From a virus, in the IMG/VR virus record IMGVR_UViG_3300005577_000053, positions 1 to 43,064 of that record: a stretch of 43,064 nucleotides of DNA. The stretch is one strand, 5' to 3'. The notes below the pieces were generated by a model that worked only from the letters and a program-made list of their open reading frames with translations, made no database searches and had not been told where the DNA came from. The number at the start of each line of letters is the position of its first letter. The stretch's first letter is position 1. Below, piece after piece: positions 23,644 to 33,025 of the stretch. A program made the translations under genes and the position numbers.

Positions 23644-24692
23644 TGTTCAATCTTCCTGCACCAAGCAGCTTGGAGGATGTCTATAGCATGAATCCAGGGG
23701 CCTTCTACCAAGGCCAGCAAATGCTAGACGGGGGTATGCAGCAAAGCCAAGCTGATCTGCAAACTACTCAGCTTAAGAACTTGTTTGATCAAGCTAACAA
23801 TCCTCAGCGCCTGCAAGCGCAAAGCCTGGACAATCAAACAGCCCAGGCCAGGTTGCCAGGAATATTTGCTGACTCAGATATGAAGGGGATGGACAGGGAT
23901 AAGCAGGGTGCCCTACAAGGGGATGCCATTCAGGCTGCTAAAACTAAGTTCGCTAGAGAAGCCTCAACGGCTCATCTACAGGAACTTGAAGACAAGGCAC
24001 AGGAAATGGCCATGTCCCCCGACCCCGCTATCAGGCAGCAGGGAGAGCAGCTGTTGATGCACCACAAGGACATCATCAGGGATCGCGCTAAACAAGAGGC
24101 AATGTCTGCCCGTAGTATGGAGCTTGAGAAGCTTCGCGGTGCTAATCAATTGGCATTGGCTGGAGTTAATAACGCTGCTGGTCGGTATAACAGGGCAGGT
24201 AAGGGTGGTGCTCAAAGTCTGGAGGAGCAGTTTGCTTCTGGCAAGTTGTCTTATGAAAAGGCAGCTGTAATGGCACAAGGTGCTGCCTTCATGGCAGAAC
24301 AGGAAGGAAGAAGTGAAGACGCTGACTATTACAGACAACTAGCTGACGACTTCAATTCCAAGCACATTGCTTCTAAGCGTGCTGGTGCATATGCCGGTGC
24401 GGAGAACAAACCCGAACTAGGTGCTCTGGGTATTAAGCCCAATGCCCCAATCCCCGCAGAGAGTTTCCCTGCTGTTGGCCGCAGACTTCCAATGCAGCAG
24501 CAAGTACAACAGGACATCAGCAATGGTGCTCAGTTTAGCTCTCCTGAAGTGGAGGCTAAGGTTAGGCAAGCTGCTGGTATGTCTAATGACAGCACAACAT
24601 TTAAACAAGCATTTGGTTCGTATGAACCAGATAAATATGAATATCGCATGGGACCCAATGGGGTTCCTCAGCGTAAACCGAAAGGTAAATAA
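23643..24692 (+). CDS. ejection (internal virion) protein 2
   Basis: 349 aa; TAATG overlaps at both ends fix the start and exclude a longer in-frame reading from 23607. Strongly helical and Gln-rich: YQGQQMLDGGMQQSQADLQT, QEMAMSPDPAIRQQGEQLLM, DRAKQEAMSARSMELEKLRG. No enzyme motif seen. Position in a three-gene ejection block supports the call. Confidence 0.7.
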   Translation: MFNLPAPSSLEDVYSMNPGAFYQGQQMLDGGMQQSQADLQTTQLKNLFDQANNPQRLQAQSLDNQTAQARLPGIFADSDMKGMDRDKQGALQGDAIQAAKTKFAREASTAHLQELEDKAQEMAMSPDPAIRQQGEQLLMHHKDIIRDRAKQEAMSARSMELEKLRGANQLALAGVNNAAGRYNRAGKGGAQSLEEQFASGKLSYEKAAVMAQGAAFMAEQEGRSEDADYYRQLADDFNSKHIASKRAGAYAGAENKPELGALGIKPNAPIPAESFPAVGRRLPMQQQVQQDISNGAQFSSPEVEAKVRQAAGMSNDSTTFKQAFGSYEPDKYEYRMGPNGVPQRKPKGK

Positions 24693-27600
24693 TGAGTGAC
24701 GAATGGGAAGACGCACCTAGCGGTGAATGGGAGGATGCCAAGGGCTGGGAATCACCTGCCAAATCCGGTGTCTCCCAAATCGTTCCTCATGACACCCCTA
24801 GTTTCTCTTCTGACACACTGAGTACCAAAAAGAAAGACGAGGTTGCTAAGGAAGCTCCTGGCATGCTCGATTGGCTTATGGGTTCCCCCGGTAAAGGAAA
24901 GAAAGAAGACCCAAGCCTAACTACTCGCATTGCTAAGAACCAGGCCAAGGGTGCTGCTGGCCTTGCAGAGACTGGCTTGAACCTGGGTACTGGCATGGCT
25001 GCATTTGCCATGGGCCTACCTGTGGTCGGCCAAGCTGCATTGAAAGGTGATAAGCATCCAGAGAAGGAGTGGGAAGCCTTCATGGACCGCAATACCTATC
25101 AGCCTCGCACTGAGTATGGTAAGGAATATTCTAAGGTTGCAGGTGATTTGATTAATGAGTTTGGTATGCCCATGATGGGCCTGCATTTGGGTACACCTGA
25201 GCCTATGCGTGGTGTCAAAGAACGTGCTGCTCCCAAGGTTGATTTAAAGGCCCTCGATAAGGGCTGGGAAGATGCTCCTGCTAAAGCTGATCCAGATGCA
25301 TTCTGGAAACAACGTGCCGAACAGCTGCAACAAGATGCCCAAACAGCAGATAAGCCGGGTGCTTTGTTTGTGGACAAGTATGGGCAGGCAATGGATGAGG
25401 GGCAGTTTAAACAGCATGCTCAAGAACGAGATGCCCGCACTGCACAGCTGGAGCAACTTAAATCTGACCGGCTTCGCCAACAGCTTGAGAACGGGGAGCA
25501 AATGCAGCTGCCCTTGGAACAAGAAGCAGCTCCGAAAGCCCCTGAACAAACTGGCCTTCCCTTGTGGGACAAGGCTGCTGAAAATGAAAGAGCAGCAGCT
25601 GAGAAGATGACCTCTGAGGCAAAAGCCAAAGAGGAGTTGTTGGGACAATCTCCTGAAGTTCCAGGTAAGGCAGCAGATGTTGAAAGGGCCCATCAAGAGC
25701 GCCAGCAACAGCTTGAATCTGGCAAGGCTGAGGAATCTAAGCTGGCTCGTGAAGATGAGTTGTCGAAGATTCAAGAAGACCTTTTGCAAGGAAAGCCTGT
25801 AGCTCGTTCGCGGTTCGCGAATAGCAAACGTCAACGTGGTGCTGTAAATATCATCGATGTGGGTGATGGGTTTAAGGCAATGCTTGGTGACAAGCTTATT
25901 GGTTATCTCAAGGACAACCTGCCACGAGGCATGGCCAAAGCAATTGGTGAGAATGCCAACATTGATATTGTGAAGGTTGATCCTGAGCATCGTGGTACTG
26001 GTGTGGGCAAAGCTCTCTATCAAGCCTTTAATGAAAAGCATGAAGGCAATATCGCCCCCTCCGGTAAAACCACTGCTGATGCTTGGAAGGTATGGAAGCG
26101 TGATTATCCAAGCAAGGTGGATGACTTCGTTTCCCAAGAAGCTGCCCGAGTTCGGGATGGTGCTGACCCGCGGTTGGTGATTGGAAACATCACTGATCCT
26201 GCTATTGCCCAACGTGTGCTCACTGAAGCAACGAAGGGGAAGCAGAGTGTTCCTGCTGGTCAACGTGGGGCTTTGTTGTTTGGTTCTGGTGAACCTAAAT
26301 CTTCTAAGGTTTCTGCCTATACAAAAGACAGCCCTGAAGTTAAAGAGGCTCAAGCAAAACTCAATCAAGAAAAGAAACAGCAGGTTGTCGCTGACATTCT
26401 AAAGAATCCTTTGCTGGATGCATACACCAGTAGAATTGATACCCCTGAGAAGGTGATTGCGGAAGCCCCCGGTGCTAAGGACATTGGTCCTACTCAAGCC
26501 AAGAAAGCTTCCACGGTTTCTCCTGGGATTAACTCAGTTGCTATCAGCAGCAACAATCCGTTGCTCAAGTATACCCGTGAGGCAATTAGCCGAGTGGTTA
26601 GAGACACAGCTAAGCTCACCCGTGACTATGTCACTGGAGCGGATGGCTTCGGTGCAAAGCTCAAGAGGCTTAGCCAAGAGGAACAGAATCAGGTTGTGGC
26701 TGCCCTGCAGCTGGCCGACAGGAAGCAACGCACACTCACTGCTGAAGAACTCAGCAAGAATGGCTTCAATACTAAGCAGATTGATTTCATTCAACACGTC
26801 CAGAAGATGGACGAGGTTAAGCTTGATATCTGGAACAAGGCCCGTGCGGAACTGGGCCTGCCTTTAGTCGACAAGAGAGAAGGCCACTTCGCTGGTAATT
26901 TCTCTGGTGACTATCGCACCCTGGTGCTGGATAAGGATAAGAATGTGGTGGGGGTTGTTACCTCTGCCACCTCACATGGTAACAGAGCCATTCAGAAGAA
27001 GGTGCTGGAGAAGCACCCAGACGTGTCCTTTGCGGACACCAAGAGAATGGGGTTGTCTGGCTCAAGTGCCAAGGCCAACATCTTTACTGGTATGCAAGAC
27101 ATCATGGATGTGCTTGCTAAGGGCGATCCACGCTTTGCCAAGATTCAGGAAGTGGTGGATGCAGCAATTAAGGACAGGGGGGATAGCTTGTATGGGGCTT
27201 CTCTTCATGCCGATGCCAAAAAAGGTATTTGGGGGAATGAAGGAAATAAGTTCTGGAAGGACACAAACACCAACACCAAGGAAGCTCTCAAGGCATTCGT
27301 TGATTATTGGGAAAGTGGTATTTCCTCACACCTGAATCTCACGACTGAGGTGAAGCTTAAAGAACTAATGGACAATCCTGCTCTCGACCATATGCCAAGA
27401 GCAAAGCAGTATGTAGACAACTACATTAAACAATTCACGGGCCGTAGTTTAGGAACCCTTGGTGATGCGCTTAACACAATTCTTGACACTCCTGGTCGTT
27501 GGACCGGTCTCGGTCCTTCTGTGGTTAGGGATGCTGTACAGCAGTTTAACAAGCGGGCTTCTCAGCTTACTATGGGATTTCTTAACCCTCTGTTTCTCGT

Positions 27601-28972
27601 AACCCAAGCGTTTCAAGTTCCACAGATGGCATTCCCTGAGCTGACAAAGATTCAAAGCTCTTTGGGTATGGACCCCGTTAAGTTTGCTGCTGCTACATCC
27701 AAGGCTGTTGCTGATGGCCTCAAGATGGCCCATGAGGAAATTACAGGGAAACCTGCCAATCTCAGTGAGTTCACCCGAGGTGCATATCAATATGCCAAGG
27801 ACAACGGGCTCATGACTTTCTCTGAGTTTAATAATGCCAGGGACATTTTCCAAGGCAAGGCATCTAAGGCCGTTGACACTGCCGCGGATTACCTGCGTAC
27901 GAAGGCAGAGCAGGCCACTAGGCCCTATGTCTTCTTCGCTGCTGTGGAGATGTTGAAGGACAGCGGAATGAGTCCCAAGGAGGTGTATGACACTGCCTAT
28001 CACCTGACGCAGCATTCGATGGTGGATTACCACGCTTCTGAAAAACCAATGATGTACAGCAGGTTGGGTGTGTTGGGAGGAGCCGCAGGCTCCTTACAGA
28101 CGTTCAAGCACGCTTACCTAGGTCAGCTAGGGACGTTCATCAAAGACGCTGCTAAGGGCAATCCAGGCCCCTTGGTGGCTGCTGCTGTCGCCATGTTTAC
28201 CTTCTCTGGCCTCAAGGGCACTCCGTTCTATCAAGAAGCAGATGAGTTGGTGAAAGCTTTGACAGACAAGTTCTATAAGAACCGGAAGTCCATTGCTGAC
28301 ATTGCCATGAAGAATCTGCCTGAATGGGCTAAGAGTGGGGTGTTGTCTACATCCACCGGTGTGAATATGCAGAGTCGTCTGTCTACAGCAGATGTCCTGC
28401 CTAACAGCCCAACGGAAGCTGTTTCTCCTTTTATGTCTCTGGCCACCAAGATTGGCCAAGCGGGTGCTGATGTTGTGAAGAACAACGACAAACTGGCTTG
28501 GAGTAACTTAGCCAAGGAGGCAGCGCCTAGCGGCACTATCAAGGGGATGGTGGAAACTGGCCTCAAGACTAATGAGAAGGGTCAAACCATTAACAGGAGA
28601 GGGGAGGTTGATTATCCCCGCACTGAGTTTGACACAGCTGTGCGTAAATGGACAGGTGGCACCTCGTTAGAGGAAAGCTTGAATAAAGAGAAGCTGTATA
28701 ACGATCAGCTCAATATGAAGAGCCGTAAAGAGGGACAGAAGGAAGTGACAGCCAAGGGCGAGCGCATGTTGGCTCAGGGCATCTTGACAGAGGAATCCAT
28801 GAAGAAGCTTGTTGCCGATTACCAAAAAGAAAAGGGCGACCCCCAACAACTTGTGAGCGCCCTGGTGGAATATGCTAAAACTGTGAAGCTAACTGGCAAG
28901 CAGCGTATGGAAGGCATTCCTGGAGGAAGCCTAAGTTCCATTTACAAATACGAGAACTATAATGACCGTTAA
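24692..28972 (+). CDS. giant ejection protein with embedded GNAT-like domain
   Basis: 1426 aa, the largest gene in the window. N-terminus has Trp-Glu-Asp repeats (DEWEDAPSGEWEDAKGWE, and GWEDAPAKAD near residue 190), then a hydrophobic patch (GTGMAAFAMGLPVVGQAALK), a long Gln/Glu coiled-coil region, and near residues 410-460 a GNAT-type acetyl-CoA-binding signature (VDPEHRGTGVGKALYQAFNE). The remainder is mostly helical, with a hydrophobic GPLVAAAVAMFTFSGLKG near residue 1160. The size and position match the largest podovirus ejection protein. Start overlaps the previous stop; the stop overlaps the endolysin start by 11 bp. Confidence 0.8.
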   Translation: MSDEWEDAPSGEWEDAKGWESPAKSGVSQIVPHDTPSFSSDTLSTKKKDEVAKEAPGMLDWLMGSPGKGKKEDPSLTTRIAKNQAKGAAGLAETGLNLGTGMAAFAMGLPVVGQAALKGDKHPEKEWEAFMDRNTYQPRTEYGKEYSKVAGDLINEFGMPMMGLHLGTPEPMRGVKERAAPKVDLKALDKGWEDAPAKADPDAFWKQRAEQLQQDAQTADKPGALFVDKYGQAMDEGQFKQHAQERDARTAQLEQLKSDRLRQQLENGEQMQLPLEQEAAPKAPEQTGLPLWDKAAENERAAAEKMTSEAKAKEELLGQSPEVPGKAADVERAHQERQQQLESGKAEESKLAREDELSKIQEDLLQGKPVARSRFANSKRQRGAVNIIDVGDGFKAMLGDKLIGYLKDNLPRGMAKAIGENANIDIVKVDPEHRGTGVGKALYQAFNEKHEGNIAPSGKTTADAWKVWKRDYPSKVDDFVSQEAARVRDGADPRLVIGNITDPAIAQRVLTEATKGKQSVPAGQRGALLFGSGEPKSSKVSAYTKDSPEVKEAQAKLNQEKKQQVVADILKNPLLDAYTSRIDTPEKVIAEAPGAKDIGPTQAKKASTVSPGINSVAISSNNPLLKYTREAISRVVRDTAKLTRDYVTGADGFGAKLKRLSQEEQNQVVAALQLADRKQRTLTAEELSKNGFNTKQIDFIQHVQKMDEVKLDIWNKARAELGLPLVDKREGHFAGNFSGDYRTLVLDKDKNVVGVVTSATSHGNRAIQKKVLEKHPDVSFADTKRMGLSGSSAKANIFTGMQDIMDVLAKGDPRFAKIQEVVDAAIKDRGDSLYGASLHADAKKGIWGNEGNKFWKDTNTNTKEALKAFVDYWESGISSHLNLTTEVKLKELMDNPALDHMPRAKQYVDNYIKQFTGRSLGTLGDALNTILDTPGRWTGLGPSVVRDAVQQFNKRASQLTMGFLNPLFLVTQAFQVPQMAFPELTKIQSSLGMDPVKFAAATSKAVADGLKMAHEEITGKPANLSEFTRGAYQYAKDNGLMTFSEFNNARDIFQGKASKAVDTAADYLRTKAEQATRPYVFFAAVEMLKDSGMSPKEVYDTAYHLTQHSMVDYHASEKPMMYSRLGVLGGAAGSLQTFKHAYLGQLGTFIKDAAKGNPGPLVAAAVAMFTFSGLKGTPFYQEADELVKALTDKFYKNRKSIADIAMKNLPEWAKSGVLSTSTGVNMQSRLSTADVLPNSPTEAVSPFMSLATKIGQAGADVVKNNDKLAWSNLAKEAAPSGTIKGMVETGLKTNEKGQTINRRGEVDYPRTEFDTAVRKWTGGTSLEESLNKEKLYNDQLNMKSRKEGQKEVTAKGERMLAQGILTEESMKKLVADYQKEKGDPQQLVSALVEYAKTVKLTGKQRMEGIPGGSLSSIYKYENYNDR

Positions 28973-29552
28973 ACTTTCTTCTTCCGCTTCTCCTTCCATG
29001 CCTTCCGCCAAAGATGGTTTGGGGTTACTTCCTCTCTCGCTTGAACAACTGCTTCAGTGCTTCCCCAACGCTTCCAAGCTGCGGGCCTCCCAGCTTTTGG
29101 AAGGCATAAACCGCACGATGCAACAATGTGAGATAAACACTCCTCAACGTCGTTGCTATTTCCTTGCCCAAATTGGCCATGAATCTGGAGAACTCCGGTA
29201 CACAGAGGAGCTAGCCTCAGGTAAAGCTTACGAGTGTCGATTGGATTTAGGTAACACTCAACCCGGAGATGGTGTTCGTTACAAGGGGAGAGGGCTGATT
29301 CAACTAACTGGTAAAAGAAATTACGCGCTCGCTGCGCTAGCACTTGGTCTACCTTTACTCGAAAAGCCAGAGTTATTGTCATTGACGGAACACGCGGCTT
29401 CGTCGGCAGGGTTCTTTTGGACCAATAATAACTTAAATTCATATGCTGATAAAGGTGATTTTAGTGGACTCACTAGGAGAATCAACGGTGGCCTCAATGG
29501 GCTCGAAGATAGGCAAAGATTGTTGAAGAATTGTCAAGCTGTGTTGACATGA
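28962..29552 (+). CDS. endolysin, GH19 chitinase-like
   Basis: 196 aa. The GH19 pattern is clear: CYFLAQIGHESGELRYTEEL (residues about 65-84, catalytic Glu in HESGE), YKGRGLIQLTGKRNYALAAL (about 107-126) and AGFFWTNNNLNSYADKGD followed by TRRINGGLNGLEDRQRLLKN. No signal peptide, so it depends on a holin. It should cleave peptidoglycan glycan strands. Last gene of the rightward operon, overlapping the giant ejection gene by 11 bp and followed at once by the terminator. Confidence 0.9.
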   Translation: MTVKLSSSASPSMPSAKDGLGLLPLSLEQLLQCFPNASKLRASQLLEGINRTMQQCEINTPQRRCYFLAQIGHESGELRYTEELASGKAYECRLDLGNTQPGDGVRYKGRGLIQLTGKRNYALAALALGLPLLEKPELLSLTEHAASSAGFFWTNNNLNSYADKGDFSGLTRRINGGLNGLEDRQRLLKNCQAVLT

Positions 29553-29555
29553 GAA

Positions 29556-29591
29556 AAGCCCCGGAACTAAAAATCCCGGGGCTTTCTTTTG
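29556..29591. terminator. bidirectional terminator between converging operons
   Basis: Ten-bp perfect stem AAAGCCCCGG (29556-29565) / CCGGGGCTTT (29577-29586) with an 11-nt loop, followed by CTTTT rightward and preceded by an A-run that gives T residues leftward. It separates the virion operon from the oppositely oriented nrdA gene only 3 bp away. Confidence 0.9.
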
Positions 29592-29593
29592 CC

Positions 29594-31291
29594 TTATTGG
29601 CAGGCTATGCAGTCTTCTCCTTTACTAGCACGGACATTTGATTTTGAATAGATGTAATAAAGTCCTCGGATGCTCTCATCCAAGAACGCTTGTTTGTGAA
29701 TTGCACTAATCTCACTCTCCTCTGCTTCACTGCTGAAGAACAGATTCAGGCTTTGCCATTGGTCAATATACCTAGCTCTGCTCGATGCGTGCCTAAGCAC
29801 GTGGCGTTGATCTAGTTCAAACGCTGTCTTGAACACCTGCTTCTCATGAGCATCCAGCCATTCAACATGCTGGACAGAGCCCTGATGATCAACCAAGTCG
29901 CTAATGGTCTTCTTGCTGTAAACACCTCGCTCTTTCATAATGGGAAGAAGCACGCTGTTCACTCTCTCAATTTCACCAGCAGCGCTGCTCTGTGTGTAGG
30001 TCATCCCTGGGTCGGGGTTAATCCCCTCAGATACACCACCCATAATGAGCGCTGTACTCTTTGTCGGAGCAATGGCAATTAGATGGGTGTTTCGTCTTTC
30101 GACGGGCGCTCCCTGACACCACTCCGGTACTCCATAATTTCTTCCGAGGAGGCGGCTAGCCTCGTTAGCTCTTGTGGAAATGTCTGCAAAGATAGATTGG
30201 TTAAGGTAACCGGCTTCAAGGGACTCGAACGGGATTCTTCGCTGTTGTAGGAGGGTGTGAAACCCGCATACGCCGAGTCCAAGGGCACGCCCCTTCTCCG
30301 TAGCTCTGACAGCGTTTTCCAAGCCAGGAATTGAACTTCCTCTTGTGATAAACTCTTGAGCGACACAGTCAAGGAAATGAACTGAGTCTCCAACTGCATT
30401 TGTGTTCTTCCACTCATCGTATTTAGCCAGGTTGAGGGACGACAACACACATGTGAATGTATGCTCTTCGTCAGAGAATAGATTGATTTCGTTGCATAGG
30501 TTGCTAGCCAGCACGTTGAGCCCGTTCTGAACATACTCAGGAGGGCGGGCGCGACGCACCTTGTCCTTGAAGAAGAAGTAACCCCGACCGGTGAGCATCT
30601 TCACCTTGAGCATACGTTGATACTTGGCTAATGCTTCTGTCTTACCCGTTTGAAGGTCAACAATGAACTGGTCATTGATAATCCAGCCAATGTTTAAATC
30701 ATCTGGATGGTTTTCTAGATAGGTAATGACTTCCCAAAAATCAGAATGTTCCACAGGCAGGTAGGCAGCCCATGCACCCCTGCGAGTGCTGCCTTGACTG
30801 ACATCTTGGGAGTCGGTAACAAAGCCTCTAATAACTGGCAACGTGCCAGAAGCCACACCCCCAGCGCTAATGGCACTGCCACGAGGACGAATATCCCCAA
30901 GATAACCAGAAGTACCAAAGCCATGCTTCGTGAGAAGAGCTGTTTCACGACGAGACGAATAAAAGCCATCAATTGAATCCTTAATATAGCCGCCGGAGCA
31001 GCTTACAGGGAGGCCCCTGGATGTTCCCATGTTTGCGAGAATGGGTGTGCTACAGCTAAGAAAGCCGTTCCAGATAAGATCGAAGAACTTTCTGGAATAT
31101 TCATCTGGGCTGTAAGTATGTCTTGCCGCTGTTGCAGCAATACGCTCAACCTGCTCTCTAAAATCTTTAGCGTCATATAGGTACTTGCTATTGAAGAGTT
31201 GCAGTCCGCCAGTTGACATCCACTGTGGGAGGCGGCCAGTTGCTTGAAGGTGCTTTCGCTCATCGCTTAATTCTCTGTAAAGGTTAGTCAT
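29594..31291 (-). CDS. nrdA: ribonucleotide reductase class I, large subunit
   Basis: 565 aa, without the N-terminal ATP cone of the 760-aa E. coli protein. Key residues visible: Cys in VSCSGGYIKDS (substrate-reducing), the Asn-x-Cys-x-Glu active site in SNLCNEINLF, second redox Cys in FTCVLSSLNLA, APTKSTALIMGGVSEGINP, the Tyr pair in GLYYIYSKSN, and a C-terminal ECIACQ-like CIACQ for thioredoxin/glutaredoxin contact. Makes deoxyribonucleotides for phage DNA synthesis together with nrdB. Loss of the ATP cone should remove dATP inhibition. Last gene of the leftward operon. An HNH gene overlaps its 5' end by 8 bp. Confidence 0.95.
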   Translation of the reverse strand: MTNLYRELSDERKHLQATGRLPQWMSTGGLQLFNSKYLYDAKDFREQVERIAATAARHTYSPDEYSRKFFDLIWNGFLSCSTPILANMGTSRGLPVSCSGGYIKDSIDGFYSSRRETALLTKHGFGTSGYLGDIRPRGSAISAGGVASGTLPVIRGFVTDSQDVSQGSTRRGAWAAYLPVEHSDFWEVITYLENHPDDLNIGWIINDQFIVDLQTGKTEALAKYQRMLKVKMLTGRGYFFFKDKVRRARPPEYVQNGLNVLASNLCNEINLFSDEEHTFTCVLSSLNLAKYDEWKNTNAVGDSVHFLDCVAQEFITRGSSIPGLENAVRATEKGRALGLGVCGFHTLLQQRRIPFESLEAGYLNQSIFADISTRANEASRLLGRNYGVPEWCQGAPVERRNTHLIAIAPTKSTALIMGGVSEGINPDPGMTYTQSSAAGEIERVNSVLLPIMKERGVYSKKTISDLVDHQGSVQHVEWLDAHEKQVFKTAFELDQRHVLRHASSRARYIDQWQSLNLFFSSEAEESEISAIHKQAFLDESIRGLYYIYSKSNVRASKGEDCIACQ

Positions 31292-31754
31292 TGGTGGAAA
31301 TAATCCAGTTCGCGAATTTTAGTAATTCCTCTCTACTTGCGTTGCTTTTCATAACGTTGGCTTTCTTGCTAATGACTTGCACATTTCCTTTTACATACCC
31401 CAAGGAAGAATCAATTCTGTCTAGGGAGGGTGAGTTGTCTTGAGCTTTTCTTGTATTTATTTGCAATGCCATTCCCAAAACAGGGCAATACTGAGGGACT
31501 TCTATGTCATCGAGTGTAATGTCTAACGACATCCTCTTTAAAGCAGCCCTAGCCTGTGCTGCCTCAAGCAGGCGTTTTCTAACATCGGACCTGCTCTTAA
31601 TCTTTCTTTCCTTAAAGGCCAGTGGGTTTTCTTTATATCTTTCCGCTGCTCTTTCTGAGCAGCAAGCTTTACACCATGAATGACGACCTTTGTAGGAATA
31701 ATAGAAGTCCATTTGTGACTTCTCTTGATTACACTTAACACAGGGGTTTACCAT
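31284..31754 (-). CDS. HNH homing endonuclease between nrdA and nrdB
   Basis: 156 aa. N-terminal CxxC zinc modules (CVKCNQEKSQMDFYYSYKGR, WCKACCSERAAERYKENP), a basic linker, and a C-terminal HNH-type core: QYCPVLGMALQINTRKA, SPSLDRIDSSLGYVKGNVQV, SKKANVMKSNAS. This layout is known for phage free-standing homing endonucleases that recognise and cut near their own insertion site. It overlaps nrdB (7 bp) and nrdA (8 bp), so it has inserted between them without a spacer and keeps translation coupled. Confidence 0.9.
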   Translation of the reverse strand: MVNPCVKCNQEKSQMDFYYSYKGRHSWCKACCSERAAERYKENPLAFKERKIKSRSDVRKRLLEAAQARAALKRMSLDITLDDIEVPQYCPVLGMALQINTRKAQDNSPSLDRIDSSLGYVKGNVQVISKKANVMKSNASREELLKFANWIISTND

Positions 31755-32710
31755 ACAAACTCAGTCTCGGACCAGTTGCGGCTGTATTCGTTACCAACTG
31801 CACTAAAAAAATCATTGTAGGTATAATTGTTAATGCCATTGTAAAACCACAAAGCGATTGGATTATAGGGAACCTTCCATTCGCTATGGAGGCCCATATT
31901 GCCTAGGCAGATGTTAATACGGCTCTTGACAAACTCTTCTAGTTGGTGGGCCGTGATACCTTTAATTGGACCCTTCTCAAATATCTTAGCGATAATTGCT
32001 TCTTCATGCTTCAGAAGCTGTTCCGCTATTCCACGAATTACTTGGTGGTCTAGCTTGGCTCCAGATTCTTTAAAGAGCCAGGCTCCTGCTTCGCTATGAA
32101 GGTTCTCATCTCTAACGGAGAAGTTGATGCCTCTAACAATGTTTGTAAGCTTGTTCTTCCCTTGAGACTGGAAATGCTTAAGGAAAGCGAAAGAGCTGTA
32201 GAGCACAGCGCCTTCAAGCATGGAGAACATTGGAAGGAAATACTCAGTGTCTTCATATTGCTTAATAAAGTCCATTCGCTGCTTTAAGACTGGATCGTCT
32301 ACATAGCTGCTGTAAAACTCGTCTGTGCTTAAACCAAGAGACTGATTAATTTTGTCATAGAACGGTTGATGAACAGCAAGCTCAAACATACCGAAAGTAG
32401 AAGCCATTCGTTGAATTTCTGGCCGTGGAAAAGCATCCATAATCCTGCCAGTCCAATAGTCACGCCCAGCAAACAGTTCGTATAGACTAAATAACTTAAG
32501 AACCGTAAGAACGCCATGCTTCTCAGCTTCTGTGAGATTTGTGAGAATGTCATGTACATCTTTCTCCACTCGAATTTCGTCTGGCAGCCAGAACACTGAC
32601 AGCTGCTTCTTGGTGAACTCATCCGCTTGCGGAAAGCGGACAACGAACGACTCGCTAGGGTCTGTTATTTTATTTGGCAAGTAAATAGAGTCCAATGTTA
32701 GAGAACGCAT
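31748..32710 (-). CDS. nrdB: ribonucleotide reductase class I, small subunit
   Basis: 320 aa from ATG at 32710 (MRSLTLDSIYLPNKITDP); an upstream TTG at 32725 is less likely. Diiron/tyrosyl features: FELAVHQPFYDKI (Glu, His and the radical Tyr four residues after His), SMLEGAVLYSSFAF (Glu) and SVRDENLHSEAGAWLF (ExxH). The first Glu-His pair is spaced ExxxH, not ExxH as in E. coli. C-terminus TEFVW provides the NrdA-docking tail. The 5' end overlaps a 47-aa membrane protein gene by 41 bp in another frame. Confidence 0.95.
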   Translation of the reverse strand: MRSLTLDSIYLPNKITDPSESFVVRFPQADEFTKKQLSVFWLPDEIRVEKDVHDILTNLTEAEKHGVLTVLKLFSLYELFAGRDYWTGRIMDAFPRPEIQRMASTFGMFELAVHQPFYDKINQSLGLSTDEFYSSYVDDPVLKQRMDFIKQYEDTEYFLPMFSMLEGAVLYSSFAFLKHFQSQGKNKLTNIVRGINFSVRDENLHSEAGAWLFKESGAKLDHQVIRGIAEQLLKHEEAIIAKIFEKGPIKGITAHQLEEFVKSRINICLGNMGLHSEWKVPYNPIALWFYNGINNYTYNDFFSAVGNEYSRNWSETEFVW

Positions 32711-32813
32711 AGCCGCTGTAGACAATGGTCATATTGCCGTTGCCCTTCATATATTGCTCCACAGCAACTCCCATGTAAACAAGCCCCACTAGGGCAATAA
32801 GCCAACTACTCAT
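32670..32813 (-). CDS. small membrane protein, 47 aa
   Basis: ATG at 32813 overlaps the previous stop (ATGA) and has GAGGAAGAAG upstream. MSSWLIALVGLVYMGVAVEQ gives one hydrophobic helix, then YMKGNGNMTIVYSGYAFSNI and a second helix GLYLLAK. It fits the many tiny membrane proteins of this phage. It runs 41 bp into nrdB in another frame, so nrdB translation is probably coupled to it. Confidence 0.65.
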   Translation of the reverse strand: MSSWLIALVGLVYMGVAVEQYMKGNGNMTIVYSGYAFSNIGLYLLAK

Positions 32814-33025
32814 TCTTCTTCCTCAATATATTCGAATAGGGTGGGGTCGCCCCCGTAGCGTGAATAATGTGGAGTTTGATCTACGTAAATGCTGCCACAT
32901 TTGCACATTACAAACTGCCCAGCAAACTTAGACCAAATTACATCGTCACACTTGCGGCATCTAACCTTCGTTTTAGATTCCCACGGGGCTGTCGTTTTCT
33001 GGGAACTCAAGTTGTTCTGGCTCAT
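32810..33025 (-). CDS. zinc-ribbon protein, 71 aa
   Basis: ATG at 33025 (MSQNNLSSQKTTAPWESKTK). Contains VRCRKCDDVIWSKFAGQFVM and CKCGSIYVDQTPHYSRY, a CxxC...CxC metal site typical of small phage zinc ribbons, and an acidic tail (FEYIEEEE). Probably a nucleic-acid-binding or protein-adaptor factor; function unknown. It overlaps the upstream 55-aa frame by 53 bp. Confidence 0.75.
   Translation of the reverse strand: MSQNNLSSQKTTAPWESKTKVRCRKCDDVIWSKFAGQFVMCKCGSIYVDQTPHYSRYGGDPTLFEYIEEEE

Noticed and set aside
25244-26368. 374-aa open frame on the minus strand inside the giant ejection gene
   Set aside because: Antisense shadow of a strongly supported gene; no ribosome binding site context and Leu/Arg/Phe-rich sequence with no motif.
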